The translations under genes were made by a program, and so were the position numbers. Shown piece after piece: positions 17,785-27,915 of a stretch of 64,000 nucleotides of DNA. Numbering within the stretch: position 1 is the stretch's first letter; each line of letters opens with the position of its first letter. The notes below the pieces were generated by a model, which saw nothing but the letters and a program-made list of their open reading frames with translations, did no database searches and was not told where the DNA came from. Where the stretch lies: NCBI RefSeq assembly GCF_000317835.1, contig NC_019789.1, positions 378,501-442,500 on the forward strand. The letters are read 5' to 3'. Source of the DNA: Deinococcus peraridilitoris DSM 19664 (lineage in GTDB: Bacteria; Deinococcota; Deinococci; Deinococcales; Deinococcaceae).

Positions 17785-19674
17785 TCACGCTTGTGTCCCT
17801 TTCGGCAGCGACAGGTGGAACACTGCACCGTGCCCGGGAGTGCTCTCTGCCCAGATACGCCCGCCGTGCCGTTCCACAATGCGCTTCGCCGTCGCGAGGC
17901 CGATGCCGGTCCCTTCAAACGTGCTTGCCTGGTGCAGGCGCGAGAACATCCCAAACAGCTTGTCCGCGTGCCTGGGGTCAAACCCCACCCCGTTGTCCTG
18001 CACTGTCAGCACCACCTCGCCCGGCGCTTCCTCAGCAGTGACGGAAACAACGGGTGTGTCTCGTTCAGCGCTGTACTTCACCGCGTTGCTGAGCAGGTTC
18101 ACCAGCACCTGGCGCAGCAGCACCGGATCACCCCGCACAACTGGCAGGGACTCCACGCGCCACTGCACGCGCTGTGCCGTGACTCCCAGATGCAGATCCT
18201 CACGGGCGTCGTCCAGCAGGACATGCAGGTTCACGTCCTGCACTTGCAGCGGCTGGCGGGACGTGCGAGCAAACGACAACAGCGCGTCCGTCAGCACGTT
18301 CATGCGCGCCGCGGACGACTCGATCACGCCCAACGGCTTGAGCGCCCGTTCCGGCAGGTCCTCACCCAGCACGCGGCGCAGCACGGCACTGAAACTGATG
18401 ATGTGCCGCAGGGGCGCGCGCAGGTCATGCGAGACGGTGGACGTGAACGCGTCGAGCTCCTCGTTCGCGCGGAGCAGTTGCTCGTTCAGCACCCGCTGCG
18501 CTTCCGCCAGTTCACGCGCACTCCGCAGGTCGTACTGGATGTGCAAGGCCTGCACTCGCCGGTCCTGCTCTTCGTTGAACAGTTCACGTTCCAAGGTGCG
18601 GGCGCGCTTGAGGTGATCAAACGCGGCTGCCAGGTTTCCCGGCTGATGGTGTGCGCTCACCAGCAGGTCATGCACTTCCAGTTCCTCCGCCTTGAGTCCC
18701 GCGCGGACCGCCAGTGCCAGAGCGCGCTCCAGCTGCTCGACCGCGCCTCCAGGCCCCAGGGTGGCGGCGTGATGCATCAGCAGTTTCACCTCTGCCAGGG
18801 GATGGTTCACGGTTGACGCGATGCTCAGGCCCTGCTCGAACACACCGCGGGCGAGTTCTTCCTCTCCTTGTTCCTGCTGAATGAGGCCGAGGCTGTCGAG
18901 GGCCAGCATTTCCGTTTGCCGGTCGCTGGCCTGCCGCGCGAGCATCAACGCCTCCTGGAGGAGTGGCTGGGCCTGCTCGCCTCGTCGGTGTCTTCGGAGG
19001 GTTTCGGCCATGTTGTGCACGAACGTCGCGATCAGCGGGTGTTCCTGCCCTGAGCGGGCGAGCTCCAGTGTCTGCTGGTGGAAGTGCATCGCCCGGTCGA
19101 ACTGTCCGAGCTGACGGTACTGGGAGGAGATGTTGTTCAGGGTAATTGGAACATCCCGGTCGTGCTCGTCGTACATCTGCAACGCTTCGAACAAATGCTC
19201 GAGCGCCGTCGCATAATCGCCGAGTTCATCCGCGATGATGCCGAGGTTGTTCAGGCACGACGCCAGGCAGGCGCGGTTGTTCGTCTCACGGCTGAGCGCC
19301 GCGGCGGCTTGCAGGTACTCGGTGGCCGGGACGTACTGGCTTTGCACGCCGTGAATGTTCCCCAGCAGACGCAGGCTCCACGCTTCGTGCTCCGCGTCTC
19401 CCAGCCGCCGGAAGCGCGTGAGGGCGTCGCTCGCGTGTTGCATGGCGCTGTCATGCCGGGAGAGGCGCCATTCCAGGGTTGCGAGACGCAGGGCGGCCTG
19501 GGCACCGCGTGGTTCGTCGAGCAGTTGATCCGCAAGGGTGAGGGCTTGGTGGGCCAGAAGAGCGGCCTGCTCACGTTCGTTCAGCGCGAGCTTTTCCGAC
19601 AGCGCCAGAAGCGCGTCGACCTGAGCGGCGTCCCCAGTTGGTGGCTGGTCGGTGTGATGGTGGGGTTCAGACAT
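17785..19674 (-). CDS. TPR-domain histidine kinase
   Basis: A 629-residue cytoplasmic kinase. Residues 20-350 are TPR repeats (LRLLGNIHGVQSQYVPATEY, ACLASCLNNLGIIADELGDY), then a coiled coil, HisKA with phospho-acceptor in TSTVSHDLRAPLRHIISF, and HATPase with NLLSNAVKYSA, DNGVGFDPRH and GTGIGLATAKRI. All catalytic boxes are intact. ATG at 19674 starts the protein; an open frame upstream runs into the dispersed repeat and is not used. The TPR array resembles that of the TPR-GGDEF-EAL protein at 7395. Its partner regulator is not adjacent. Confidence 0.9.
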   Translation of the reverse strand: MSEPHHHTDQPPTGDAAQVDALLALSEKLALNEREQAALLAHQALTLADQLLDEPRGAQAALRLATLEWRLSRHDSAMQHASDALTRFRRLGDAEHEAWSLRLLGNIHGVQSQYVPATEYLQAAAALSRETNNRACLASCLNNLGIIADELGDYATALEHLFEALQMYDEHDRDVPITLNNISSQYRQLGQFDRAMHFHQQTLELARSGQEHPLIATFVHNMAETLRRHRRGEQAQPLLQEALMLARQASDRQTEMLALDSLGLIQQEQGEEELARGVFEQGLSIASTVNHPLAEVKLLMHHAATLGPGGAVEQLERALALAVRAGLKAEELEVHDLLVSAHHQPGNLAAAFDHLKRARTLERELFNEEQDRRVQALHIQYDLRSARELAEAQRVLNEQLLRANEELDAFTSTVSHDLRAPLRHIISFSAVLRRVLGEDLPERALKPLGVIESSAARMNVLTDALLSFARTSRQPLQVQDVNLHVLLDDAREDLHLGVTAQRVQWRVESLPVVRGDPVLLRQVLVNLLSNAVKYSAERDTPVVSVTAEEAPGEVVLTVQDNGVGFDPRHADKLFGMFSRLHQASTFEGTGIGLATAKRIVERHGGRIWAESTPGHGAVFHLSLPKGTQA

Positions 19675-19822
19675 CCGGCAAGTCCTATCTGTGTTACCGT
19701 ACCAGACGACGCAGCTCATGACTACGTCAGGTACCTGTGAAGGCGAGGAATGCAGTCGGTGACCGCCTGCGGTTGTGTCCGGTACGGGTCGAGCTCCCAT
19801 CCCCTCCTCGACTGACGCGCTC

Positions 19823-20173
19823 CTAGAGCGTTTGTCCATTCCACCCTTGGAGGAAGACACGCCATCAATTCCACTGTCTTGGGCAGAACGGACGCGCGCA
19901 AGCCCTCAAACCGCTTTGAGGGCTGTCCTGCGCAAGACCCCCTGAAGGACGCCTGCCCGCGTCTTGGCCAGAACGGACTCGCATGAGCAAGCCTGGCCGC
20001 TTGGGCAGAACGGCGCCCTGAAGGACGCCTGCCCGCGTCCAAACGCTCCTGGTCAAGGTCACTCGCTCCCCGCGCTGACAGCGTGCCCAAAAGCGGTTTC
20101 GGGCACTGCGCGCTCTCCGCTCGGTCAAAGACATTGATCAAAAACCGATCCATGTCTTTGACAGCCGCTTTAA
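19823..20173 (+). repeat. Long dispersed repeat, copy 1 (hairpin-rich, non-coding)
   Basis: About 350 bp matching 30477-30745 at both ends and through most of its length, starting ctagagcgtttgtcc and ending ccgctttaa. The middle holds tandem units that start cTTGGGCAGAACGG and end GGACGCCTGCCCGC; this copy has three diverged units. The right part carries hairpin GTGCCC...GGGCAC and a 16-bp stem (GTCAAAGACATTGATC with GATCCATGTCTTTGAC). No coding frame is conserved between copies. Small interspersed repeats of this general kind are known in Deinococcus. Confidence 0.85.
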
Positions 20174-20656
20174 TCAGCAGGTGCCCAGTGAGCGCCGCAG
20201 CGTCTCCCGGACCTCAGGCACGAACGCTTCGACGCTCCTAGTTCAGCAGCTGATGAAGGCGTTCGGAGACAAACGCCCTGAGCATGGCCAGGATCACGTC
20301 GTACTCCAGCCCATCAGCTCCCCATCAGCGCACCGCTCAGCCGTCATCGCCTCGTCATGCTCCGAGCGCACCGCCAGCAAATGCTCGGGCATCTTGTCCC
20401 AGCACAGCTCCACGTCCACGCTCCAGCACGGTTTACCCTCGTATCGTTCGCGCTCAGCTACCCTCGTGCCCCTGCCCGGCAGGCCGCGCCTCCCTCCGGG
20501 CTTACACTCCTGATTCTCCTGGCGGTTCTTGCACAACACCCGCCCGACTACGTGTTCGCCTATCGGTGCAGGACGTCGGAGCCGACGGGGCGGTCGGTGA
20601 CGATGGTCTGCATCAGGACTCCTGGGGATGGGGGTAGCGAAGACCGGCTCGCCGGG
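20174..20656 (-). pseudogene. Possible transposase remnant in a 480-base gap
   Basis: The minus strand at about 20540-20294 reads like part of an IS transposase (YEGKPCWSVDVELCWDKMPE), with no start or downstream part. Nothing else was recognised between the repeat and the exporter gene. Family not assigned. Confidence 0.3.
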
Positions 20657-21865
20657 TCATGCGGTGGGGCGAGCCCGGTGCGCGGCGAGCAGGAAAATGG
20701 TGGCGAGGACGGCGAAGGCCGTGATGATGCCGGCGACCGGCAGGAGTGCGCTCCCGGCGAGCACGCCGACGAGTGCGCCGGCGAGTCCCCCGACGGTGGA
20801 CTGCAGGGTGCCTTGCAGAGCGGCGGCGCTCCCCATGCGCTCTTTCACGTTGCTGAAGGCCAGGGCCGCGATGTTGGGGAAGATGAAGCCGAATGTGGCA
20901 AGCAACAAGAACAGCAGCAGCGTGAGGGTGGGAACGCTCGCCGCTCCACTGAGGACGACGGCAAGCAGCAGCCCGGCCAGCACCACGGCGGCAAGGATCG
21001 CGCTGCGCGCGATGGCAAAGAGGCTGAAGTGGCGCAGCAGGACGCGGTTGATTTGCGAGGCGATGATGAGCCCGGCAGCGTTCACGCCGAAAAGCACGGC
21101 GAATACACCGGGCGTGACGTCAAGCGTGTCGATGTACATGAACGACGACCCGGTGAGGTACGCGAAGAGCATGCCGGCCGTGCAGGCGCCCGTGAGGATG
21201 TACAGCAGGAACGGAGTGTTGCGCAGCAGGCTGAGGTAGTTTGTGGCGGCGTCCCGCAGTCGGGTCTGCGCGCGCTCCTGCGCGGAGGACGTTTCGGGCA
21301 GGCGGGTGACGATGATGGTGATCAGCACCCCGAAAATGGCCAGGAGCCAGAACAGACCGTGCCAGCCGATCTGCGTGAGCAGCAAGCCGCCGAGGGAGGG
21401 GGCGAGAATGGGGGCGGCGCCCATGATCAGCATCAAGATGCTCAGGCGGTCAGCGAGGGCCTTGCCACTCCACAAATCGCGAACGATGGTGGCGGTGATG
21501 ACAGCAGCGGCGGACGCGCCGAGGGCTTGCAGGAAACGCCCGGCGAGGAGGACGGTCATGCTGGGGGCGAGGGCACAGAGGACGGAACTGAGTACGTAGA
21601 CGGCCAATCCGAGGAGCAGCGGGGGTTTACGGCCGTACTTGTCGGTGACGGGACCGTAGACGATCTGACCGAGGGCGACGCCGAGCATGAACACCGCGAG
21701 GGTGGCTTGGGCGGCGCCGGAGGTGACGTTCAGATCACGGGCAATGGTGGGGAGCCCGGGAAGGTACAGGTCGATGCTGAGGGGCATGAGGGCTTGCAGA
21801 GCGCCGAGGATCAGGGTGAGCAGCGCAGAGCTGAGCGGGAGGGCCGTGCGGGTGGTCAGGCTCAT
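20657..21865 (-). CDS. Bcr/CflA-family multidrug efflux MFS transporter
   Basis: A 402-residue inner-membrane proton antiporter with 12 predicted helices. The N-terminal signature ALMPLSIDLYLPGLPTIARDL is typical of Bcr/CflA proteins; MFS motif A is GPVTDKYGRKPPLL in the loop between helices 2 and 3, and motif C-like GAAPILAPSLGG follows helix 5. Length is normal. Such proteins export chloramphenicol, bicyclomycin or similar compounds; the substrate here is unknown. It appears monocistronic. Confidence 0.92.
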   Translation of the reverse strand: MSLTTRTALPLSSALLTLILGALQALMPLSIDLYLPGLPTIARDLNVTSGAAQATLAVFMLGVALGQIVYGPVTDKYGRKPPLLLGLAVYVLSSVLCALAPSMTVLLAGRFLQALGASAAAVITATIVRDLWSGKALADRLSILMLIMGAAPILAPSLGGLLLTQIGWHGLFWLLAIFGVLITIIVTRLPETSSAQERAQTRLRDAATNYLSLLRNTPFLLYILTGACTAGMLFAYLTGSSFMYIDTLDVTPGVFAVLFGVNAAGLIIASQINRVLLRHFSLFAIARSAILAAVVLAGLLLAVVLSGAASVPTLTLLLFLLLATFGFIFPNIAALAFSNVKERMGSAAALQGTLQSTVGGLAGALVGVLAGSALLPVAGIITAFAVLATIFLLAAHRARPTA

Positions 21866-21876
21866 GGTTGGGTCCT

Positions 21877-22458
21877 TCAGGGGTGAGAGTGGTAGGGACA
21901 GTTCCTGCTCAGGGCCAAATTGCGAAGCGTGTTACATACCATGCTCCAACGTGCCCGCTTGCCCATGGAACAGGCGTTCAGGGGTTCGGAAGCGTCAGCG
22001 CGTGGCGAGCTGCTCGCCTGGAGGGTCCAGCACTCAAACTGACACTCGGGGGAGGCATGAGCAAAGGCGAGTTGGTGTGGCGGGAGGCGACGCACGGACG
22101 AGGTATGCAGGAACGGCGCACCGGCAGGATTCATCATGCCACACACGTCTGACAGCGCCACGAATGCGATGAACCTGGCAGTCGCCAGGGCGTACGGCTC
22201 CAAGATGCATCCGTCCATCCGGGATAAGTCAGACGCACGCAATTCGCCCACGCTGTCCTGAAACGCCACGAGCGCCTGCTCCAGTTCCGGGCTGAATGTC
22301 GCGTCCTCCAGATCGTCCAACGGGAGCAGGCCCATCACATCATCGTTGGCGTCCGCCAAGTCACCTTGCGAGTCTTCAGTCACGTCAGGCCAGGCTGGCG
22401 TTGGTGTCTCGGGAGGCTGCTCGATGGTGAGGGCGTGTATCTGGGTGTATCTGGTCAT
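21877..22458 (-). CDS. Hypothetical protein, 193 residues
   Basis: Not recognised. Start ATG at 22458 follows TGGAGG. The first half is acidic (DSQGDLADANDDVMGLLPLDDLEDATFSPELEQAL); the second half is Cys/His/Ser-rich (FVALSDVCGMMNPAGAPFLHTSS). No signal peptide or membrane segment. It ends 11 nt upstream of the exporter gene start on the same strand, so the two may be co-transcribed. Confidence 0.6.
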   Translation of the reverse strand: MTRYTQIHALTIEQPPETPTPAWPDVTEDSQGDLADANDDVMGLLPLDDLEDATFSPELEQALVAFQDSVGELRASDLSRMDGCILEPYALATARFIAFVALSDVCGMMNPAGAPFLHTSSVRRLPPHQLAFAHASPECQFECWTLQASSSPRADASEPLNACSMGKRARWSMVCNTLRNLALSRNCPYHSHP

Positions 22459-22800
22459 GCCTCCACTGTCAGCTGACTTAACGGAATGCACGGACGTTTT
22501 TTGATGAGAGCCGTTCGGGACCCGTTGTCCGCGTTTCTCGTTCGATTGCCGCTGAACAGGGCAGGAACGCGTAGCAACTGGTGGTTGGAAGCGGGCAGAG
22601 TGACGACCTGACGTGGCACGGGTTGTGCAGGGAAAGTCCAGGCGCGTCCTCGCCTGGTGGCGCGGGGGATATGGTGTGGCGCGACGGCAGCGGCGCACCG
22701 GACGGGTACATGAAGCGCAAGTAGGGTCGGCGGGCGTACGCCGACGAGGGCAAGCCGGTGAATGGCTGTCTGCACCTCATTCCCGTCGTGTTCCTGACGT
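22459..22800. other. Intergenic stretch
   Basis: About 340 bases between a hypothetical gene and the multi-PAS kinase. No gene, IS end or terminator was recognised. Confidence 0.4.
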
Positions 22801-25800
22801 TCAGGCGTCCCCGGCCGCGCGCAGGGTGAAGTGAAACGTGCTGCCCACCCCGACCTTTGATGTCGCCCAGAGGCGCCCACCGTGCCGCTCCACGATCTTC
22901 TGGCAGATGCCCAGCCCGAGCCCCGTCCCCTCGAACTTCTCACGGGTGTGCAGACGCCTGAACAGCTCGAAGATCTGATCCAGGTACTGCTCGTCGATAC
23001 CGATGCCGTTGTCCGACACGCTGAACTGCCACCACTCACCGTCCCGCACGGCGTTCACACGCACTTCAGGCGTGACACCCGCACGCGAGAACTTGACGGC
23101 GTTTCCCAACAGATTCTGGAAGAGTTGTGCGAGCTGCGGTCCATCCCCCAGTACCACCCCGAGCTCACCCCACGTGACGTGCGCCTGCGTCTCGGTCAGG
23201 CGACGCTCCAGGCGCGCCAGCGCTTCTGACAGCGGCGCCCGCACGTCCACGGACCGCAGCGGCACCCGGTCCCCGCTGATGCGTGAGTACGTCAGCAGGT
23301 CATCGACCAGAGCCTTCATGCGTTCGGTGCCTTTGAGGGTCATGTCGAGAAACAGCTGCCCGCGCTCATCGAGCGTCGCACCGTACCGTTGCTTGAGCAG
23401 CCCCGTGAAGCTCGACACGGTCCGGATCGGTTCAATCAGGTCATGGGACGTGATGTACGCGAACCGCTCGAGCTCGGTGTTGCTGCGCTCCAGTTCCGCG
23501 TTGGTCCGCATCAGGTCCGCCGTGCGTTCCTGCACGCGCCACTCGAGCGCTTCGGTCACCTCACGCAAGCGCGCCTCGGTTCGCTTTCGTTCGGTGATGT
23601 CGATGACCGTGCCGATGAATCGCAGGGCGCGGTCGTCTTCGAAGAACACCCGGCCTTTGGCGGCGATCCAGCGTTCCACGCCATCCTCAAGGCCGATGGT
23701 GCGGTACTCGATGTCGTACTCGCCCGGCCCGCCCACCTCCAGCGCGGTTGCCACGGCCGCTTCGACGCGCGAGCGGTCCTCGGGATGCAATCCGGCGAGG
23801 AACGCCGTCTCGAACGTCACTTCCGCCTCCGGCGACAGCCCGAACAGCGCCTTGGTGCGCGTGTCCCAGCGCAGCACGTCACGCAGCAGGTCGTAATCCC
23901 AGGTGCCGATCGCTGCTGCCTCCGTCGCGATACGCAGGCGGTCCTCGCTTTCACGAAGTGCGGATTCCGCGGCCTGGCGTTCGGTCAGGTCCTGCATCGC
24001 GCCGATCATCCGCACGGCGCGGTCCTGCGCGTCCCGCAAGACCGCGCCGCGATCGTGCACCTCGGCGTACGAGCCGTCCGCGCGCCGAAAGCGGTACTCG
24101 TCCGACCACGTTTCGCCCGCGCCGCCGATGACGGCTTGAATGCCTGCCACGACCCGCTCGCGGTCGTCCGGGTGGATGTTCGCCTTCCACCATGCCCCCG
24201 ACGAGCCGACCTCATGTGACGAATAACCAAAGCGGAACTGCACCGCCTCGTTCCAGAGGATGTGGCCGCACGAGAGATCCCAATCCCAGATCGTGTCATT
24301 CGTGGCGTGGACTGCCAGCCGGTACCGCTGTTCGCTTTCGCGCAAGGCGGCAAGGGCCGCGCGGCGTTCCTCGGCGTCGAGCAGCACGCCGGGAAAGGAC
24401 AGCGGCGAGCCGTCCGCAGCTTTGTCAACGCGGCCATTCGCTTCGATCCAGTAGTAGCGCCCATCGTGCCGCCGCACGCGGTACTGGTGGGCGTACGGCC
24501 CACCGCGCGTGATGGCCGCGTCGATCGCTGCGATGAGTTCAGGCCGGTCGTCCGGGTGGACGGTCGCGATGACCTGCTCGAGGCTGAGACCTTCGCGCCC
24601 AAGGGCCGAGTCGAGCCCGAAATTCACCGCGAAGCCCTCGTCGACGGTGAAGCGGTCACTTGGGAGGTCCCAGAACCACGTGCCGAGAATCGCGCCAGCT
24701 GACAAGGCGAGCTGCACGCGCTCAGCGTTTTCCTGGACCGTCCTTTCAGCGCGGATCTGTTTGGTCACGTCCTGCTCCGCAACCACGCCACCGATAATGG
24801 TGCCTTCGGCATCACGGATCGGCGCGGCGTTGTTGAGGTAGTAGCGTCGCTCGTGCAGCGTGGCCCGCTCGCCTGGTGGTCTGGTGTCACCGAAGGGTTG
24901 AAACTCCACGAGTTCACTTCGCACGATCTCACCGTGCAGCAGTGCGCGGGTCATCGCCCAGTCAGCCGCGCTGAGGCGATCGCCCGTGTCCGGATTCCAG
25001 CCGACCCAATCGCCGTACTGCTCCCAACGCGTCGTTTCGGGTGGCACGCCCCACAGCTCGCGGTGAGCGGTGTTGTCGCGCAGCAAGCGACCCGTCGCAT
25101 CAGCGATGGTCACACCCACTGGGAGCGCGTCGAGCATTGCCGAGAGCAGCGCCTCGCTGGCGCGCAGTTGCGCTTCGGTCGCCTTGCTCTCGGAGATGTC
25201 CTCCACGACGCAGATCTCGTAGTTGGGGCGTCCCCGCGCGTCCCGCACGAGCGACAGGGTCAAGCGCGTCCAGACGGTGTGGCCGTGCTTGTGCATGAAG
25301 CGCTTCTCGACGGTGTACGTTTCGAGCTCACCGGCCGCCATGCGCCGGAACGGCACGAGGTCGAGGTCCACGTCGTCCGGATGCGTGATTTCCGTCCAGG
25401 GTGTCGTGAGCAACTCGTCGCGTAAGTAGCCGGTGATACGGCACAGCGCGTCATTCACCTCGAGAAAACGCGCGCCTTCGAACGCGACGCGCGCGACACC
25501 GACTGCGGCTTGCTCGAACACGGCGCGGTAGTGTTCCACTTCCGTTTCGAGTGAGGTGACATCGAGCTGCACGCGGTGGAGGGTTCCGGCGAGGACGTCG
25601 GCGAGCGTGAGCAGGAACGTGCGTTCCGCTTCGGAGACGTCGTGCTGCTCGAGGTAGCCGACAGTGAGGACGCCCCGGACGTGACCGTCCGCACGTAGGG
25701 GAATGAGGACCAGCGTTCGCGCGGGAGGCGGTTGAGGCGACACGAGATGCGGGTAGCGCGCCGCGAACGCCTCGAAGGGGAGGATCAGCGGCTGCCCGGT

Positions 25801-26415
25801 GAGTAGCACGTCGGCGGCAGGGACGTCGGCGTCGTGGGGCAGCACGCGAAACACGCCGAGGCACGCTTCCGGGTAACCGAAGGCGCCGACGAGGTGCAAC
25901 CCGTCGTCTTTCAGCAGTGTGATGGTGGCGCACGGGGCGTGCAGGGCACGCGCGCAGTCGGGCAGTACCTTCAGGACGTCCGGCACGTCCTGCGCATGGG
26001 AGAGCCTGGCGGTAACGAGGTGCAGCAGCGTAACGCGCGCTTCGGCGTCTTTCAGCGCGTGGATGTCGTGAAGGGTGCCGACGATGTAGGCGAGGCGCTC
26101 ACGGTCGAAGGTGGGTTGGCTTTGCACGCAGTGCCAGTGGTAGGTGCCGTTTTTCGTGCGCAGCCGCAGTTCGTGCTGGGTGGGTTTCCCGTCGTGCCAC
26201 TCGCGTGCCCAAAGGGTGAGGGCGTGCTCACGGTCGTCGGGATGGATCAGCTCGGCGAAGCCATACCCGAGCAGCTCTTCCGTGCTGACGCCACTGTGGA
26301 GGGTGAGGGCGCGGTTGACGAAGAGGGCCGCGCCGTTCGCGTCGCTGACGTACGCTGGGAGGGGCAGGGCATCGAGCAGCAAGAAGGACGGTTGCGCCGT
26401 CGGCTGATCCGGCAT
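22801..26415 (-). CDS. Multi-PAS/GAF sensor histidine kinase, 1204 residues
   Basis: A large soluble sensor kinase without membrane helices. Order: PAS (10-120), GAF (130-290), then five PAS/PAC units (about 300-920), coiled coil, HisKA and HATPase. Several PAC ends are clear (VVEDISESK, VVAEQDVTKQ, AMQDLTERQ, TVIDITERK). The acceptor sits in YITSHDLIEPIRTVSSF; the ATPase has NLLGNAVKF, DNGIGIDEQY and GTGLGLGICQKI, so it should be active. PAS units with WDWDLSCGHILWNEA and WYDLLRD-like W/D residues may bind cofactors. ATG at 26415 is the likeliest start; a weaker in-frame start exists at 26505. No adjacent regulator. Confidence 0.9.
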   Translation of the reverse strand: MPDQPTAQPSFLLLDALPLPAYVSDANGAALFVNRALTLHSGVSTEELLGYGFAELIHPDDREHALTLWAREWHDGKPTQHELRLRTKNGTYHWHCVQSQPTFDRERLAYIVGTLHDIHALKDAEARVTLLHLVTARLSHAQDVPDVLKVLPDCARALHAPCATITLLKDDGLHLVGAFGYPEACLGVFRVLPHDADVPAADVLLTGQPLILPFEAFAARYPHLVSPQPPPARTLVLIPLRADGHVRGVLTVGYLEQHDVSEAERTFLLTLADVLAGTLHRVQLDVTSLETEVEHYRAVFEQAAVGVARVAFEGARFLEVNDALCRITGYLRDELLTTPWTEITHPDDVDLDLVPFRRMAAGELETYTVEKRFMHKHGHTVWTRLTLSLVRDARGRPNYEICVVEDISESKATEAQLRASEALLSAMLDALPVGVTIADATGRLLRDNTAHRELWGVPPETTRWEQYGDWVGWNPDTGDRLSAADWAMTRALLHGEIVRSELVEFQPFGDTRPPGERATLHERRYYLNNAAPIRDAEGTIIGGVVAEQDVTKQIRAERTVQENAERVQLALSAGAILGTWFWDLPSDRFTVDEGFAVNFGLDSALGREGLSLEQVIATVHPDDRPELIAAIDAAITRGGPYAHQYRVRRHDGRYYWIEANGRVDKAADGSPLSFPGVLLDAEERRAALAALRESEQRYRLAVHATNDTIWDWDLSCGHILWNEAVQFRFGYSSHEVGSSGAWWKANIHPDDRERVVAGIQAVIGGAGETWSDEYRFRRADGSYAEVHDRGAVLRDAQDRAVRMIGAMQDLTERQAAESALRESEDRLRIATEAAAIGTWDYDLLRDVLRWDTRTKALFGLSPEAEVTFETAFLAGLHPEDRSRVEAAVATALEVGGPGEYDIEYRTIGLEDGVERWIAAKGRVFFEDDRALRFIGTVIDITERKRTEARLREVTEALEWRVQERTADLMRTNAELERSNTELERFAYITSHDLIEPIRTVSSFTGLLKQRYGATLDERGQLFLDMTLKGTERMKALVDDLLTYSRISGDRVPLRSVDVRAPLSEALARLERRLTETQAHVTWGELGVVLGDGPQLAQLFQNLLGNAVKFSRAGVTPEVRVNAVRDGEWWQFSVSDNGIGIDEQYLDQIFELFRRLHTREKFEGTGLGLGICQKIVERHGGRLWATSKVGVGSTFHFTLRAAGDA

Positions 26416-26675
26416 GGCATGAGAATACCGAGGTTTTTGTGAAAAATGCTTGGCGCGCATCTTCATGAAGCGCGCGTGTTGCCCGTCGCTTGGGATGCTG
26501 ACCACGCGAGGCGATCACTTGCGTGCATTTCGTCGGCGCGGCGCTTGGCATCCTACCGCGCCTCGTCGAGTGACTTATTCGTCTCGCTCAGGCGGCGTCC
26601 ATCTCGGCCTGTCGGCGCGCCCTCCTTGGCCCGCGCCGCCACCCAGCTGGGTTCCACAAGGCGAGAACGCCGTGC

Positions 26676-27229
26676 TCACCGCCACTGTCGGCCCCGAAAC
26701 CCTTCGGATCCTGCTGGCGAATGCCGCAACCCAACGCGCAAGAGGTACTGCTGAAGCCGCTCACGCAACCGCCCAGCCGCCGCGCGAACCTCACTTTCGT
26801 TCACGCCGAAATCCAACCAGACCTTGCTGGGCTCGTCCTCAAACACGTCATGTTGGAGCTCGTGCCAAATTGGCGGCAGCAACTCGGCGGCCAGATACAC
26901 CCGTGGTATCATCGCCGCGCCGCTCGGGTGACCGTTGAGGACCGCTATACCCAAGTTGGGTTCGGTGAAGGAGATCCGGGTGGTAAGCCTGGTCTTACGC
27001 CAGGTAGCGAACACCTCAGTGTGGTCCGCGACCTCTGCCAACCAGTCGATCAACCCTGCACCTCGAAGGTCGTCAGGGCCGGGTCCGTGAGCTTCCAGAC
27101 GCGGGCAGCATGTTGGAGCCGCACGCGGACACGCAGCCAGTCAGAATCCCACTCCTGACTGGTGAGGTGAGGAAACTGATAGCCGACAAGATCCAGTTGG
27201 AATGAGACTCGACCGGCTTCAAACTGCAT
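26676..27229 (-). pseudogene. WapI-family immunity protein gene with a frameshift
   Basis: Two overlapping frames make one protein of the WapI-type immunity family, which protects against contact-dependent or secreted toxins. Part one (from ATG 27229: MQFEAGRVSFQLDLVGYQF, then LTDPALTTFEVQG) ends at a TGA; part two continues one base out of frame (LIDWLAEVADH, EPNLGIAV, VWLDFGVNESEV). A single missing base near 27050 separates them. This is either a real mutation or a sequencing error. No cognate toxin is adjacent. Confidence 0.72.
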
Positions 27230-27471
27230 GCTTATTACCGTGTACCCCCAAGGCAGGCCGCCCACGCCTCAAGACGATTGTGATTGTGTCACTCCGTGCT
27301 TGGAGGTGCTCCTCGATTCTGCTGGTGTCCAATGGACTGGTTGTACAGTTCGTGAAGTGCTCGCACGGCTGCCCATTCACCCTGAAGACGACGAGCAGTT
27401 ACCCATCGCCGTCTATGTGCTTTAGATGTTGAAATTGGCGATGGTTTGCTGGAGGCGGTGGCGTTTGGCGG
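27230..27471 (+). other. Gap with a small uncertain plus-strand frame
   Basis: A 65-residue frame at 27228-27425 (MLITVYPQGRPPTPQDDCDC, ending AVYVL) overlaps the start of the immunity gene by a few bases. It has no clear ribosome-binding site and no recognised family; it could be a small gene or a remnant. Confidence 0.3.
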
Positions 27472-27915
27472 TCAGTAGCGGCGTACGAGCACCACCCCTA
27501 CGATCAGTAACGCGAGGCCCAGCAAGCGGCCCGGGGAAAGCGGGTGGGTCCTCATTCCCATCAACCCGAAGTGCTCCAGCAGGCTGGCGATCAGCAGTTG
27601 ACCCAGCACGATCAAGCCGAGGAGGGTCGCTGTCCCCAGGCGGGGCGCGAGGGCCGTGAGGCCCAGCAGGTACGTGGCGCCGAACAAACCGCCCAGCCAG
27701 GCCCACCAGGGTACGGGCGTAGCAATCAGGCTGGAAACGTTCCCGGGCCGGAACAGGAGTACGTAGGTGCCGAGCACCAGCAGGGTCACGATCACGCTGA
27801 TCAAAGCCCCCCAGGCTGGGTGTCCCGCTGCGCTGCCGAGCCGGGCGTTGGCGGCAGCCTGGAGGGGCACGACAACCCCGGCGAGCAGGGCGAAGAGTAC
27901 CGCCAGCCAGATCAA
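27472..27915 (-). CDS. YdcZ/DUF606-like DMT-family permease
   Basis: A 147-residue membrane protein with five hydrophobic helices, starting with TTG at 27915 after GAGGAAA. The opening LAVLFALLAGVVVPLQAAANARLG, with its small-residue repeat and conserved NARLG, and the later WAWLGGLFGATYLLGL, are typical of the YdcZ branch of the drug/metabolite transporter superfamily. Substrate unknown. It lies upstream of, and divergent to, the RidA-dehydratase genes. Confidence 0.82.
   Translation of the reverse strand: MIWLAVLFALLAGVVVPLQAAANARLGSAAGHPAWGALISVIVTLLVLGTYVLLFRPGNVSSLIATPVPWWAWLGGLFGATYLLGLTALAPRLGTATLLGLIVLGQLLIASLLEHFGLMGMRTHPLSPGRLLGLALLIVGVVLVRRY

Noticed and set aside
19823..20173. 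CRISPR array.
   Set aside because: Units are tandem without unique spacers and no cas genes are present; structure fits hairpin repeats.
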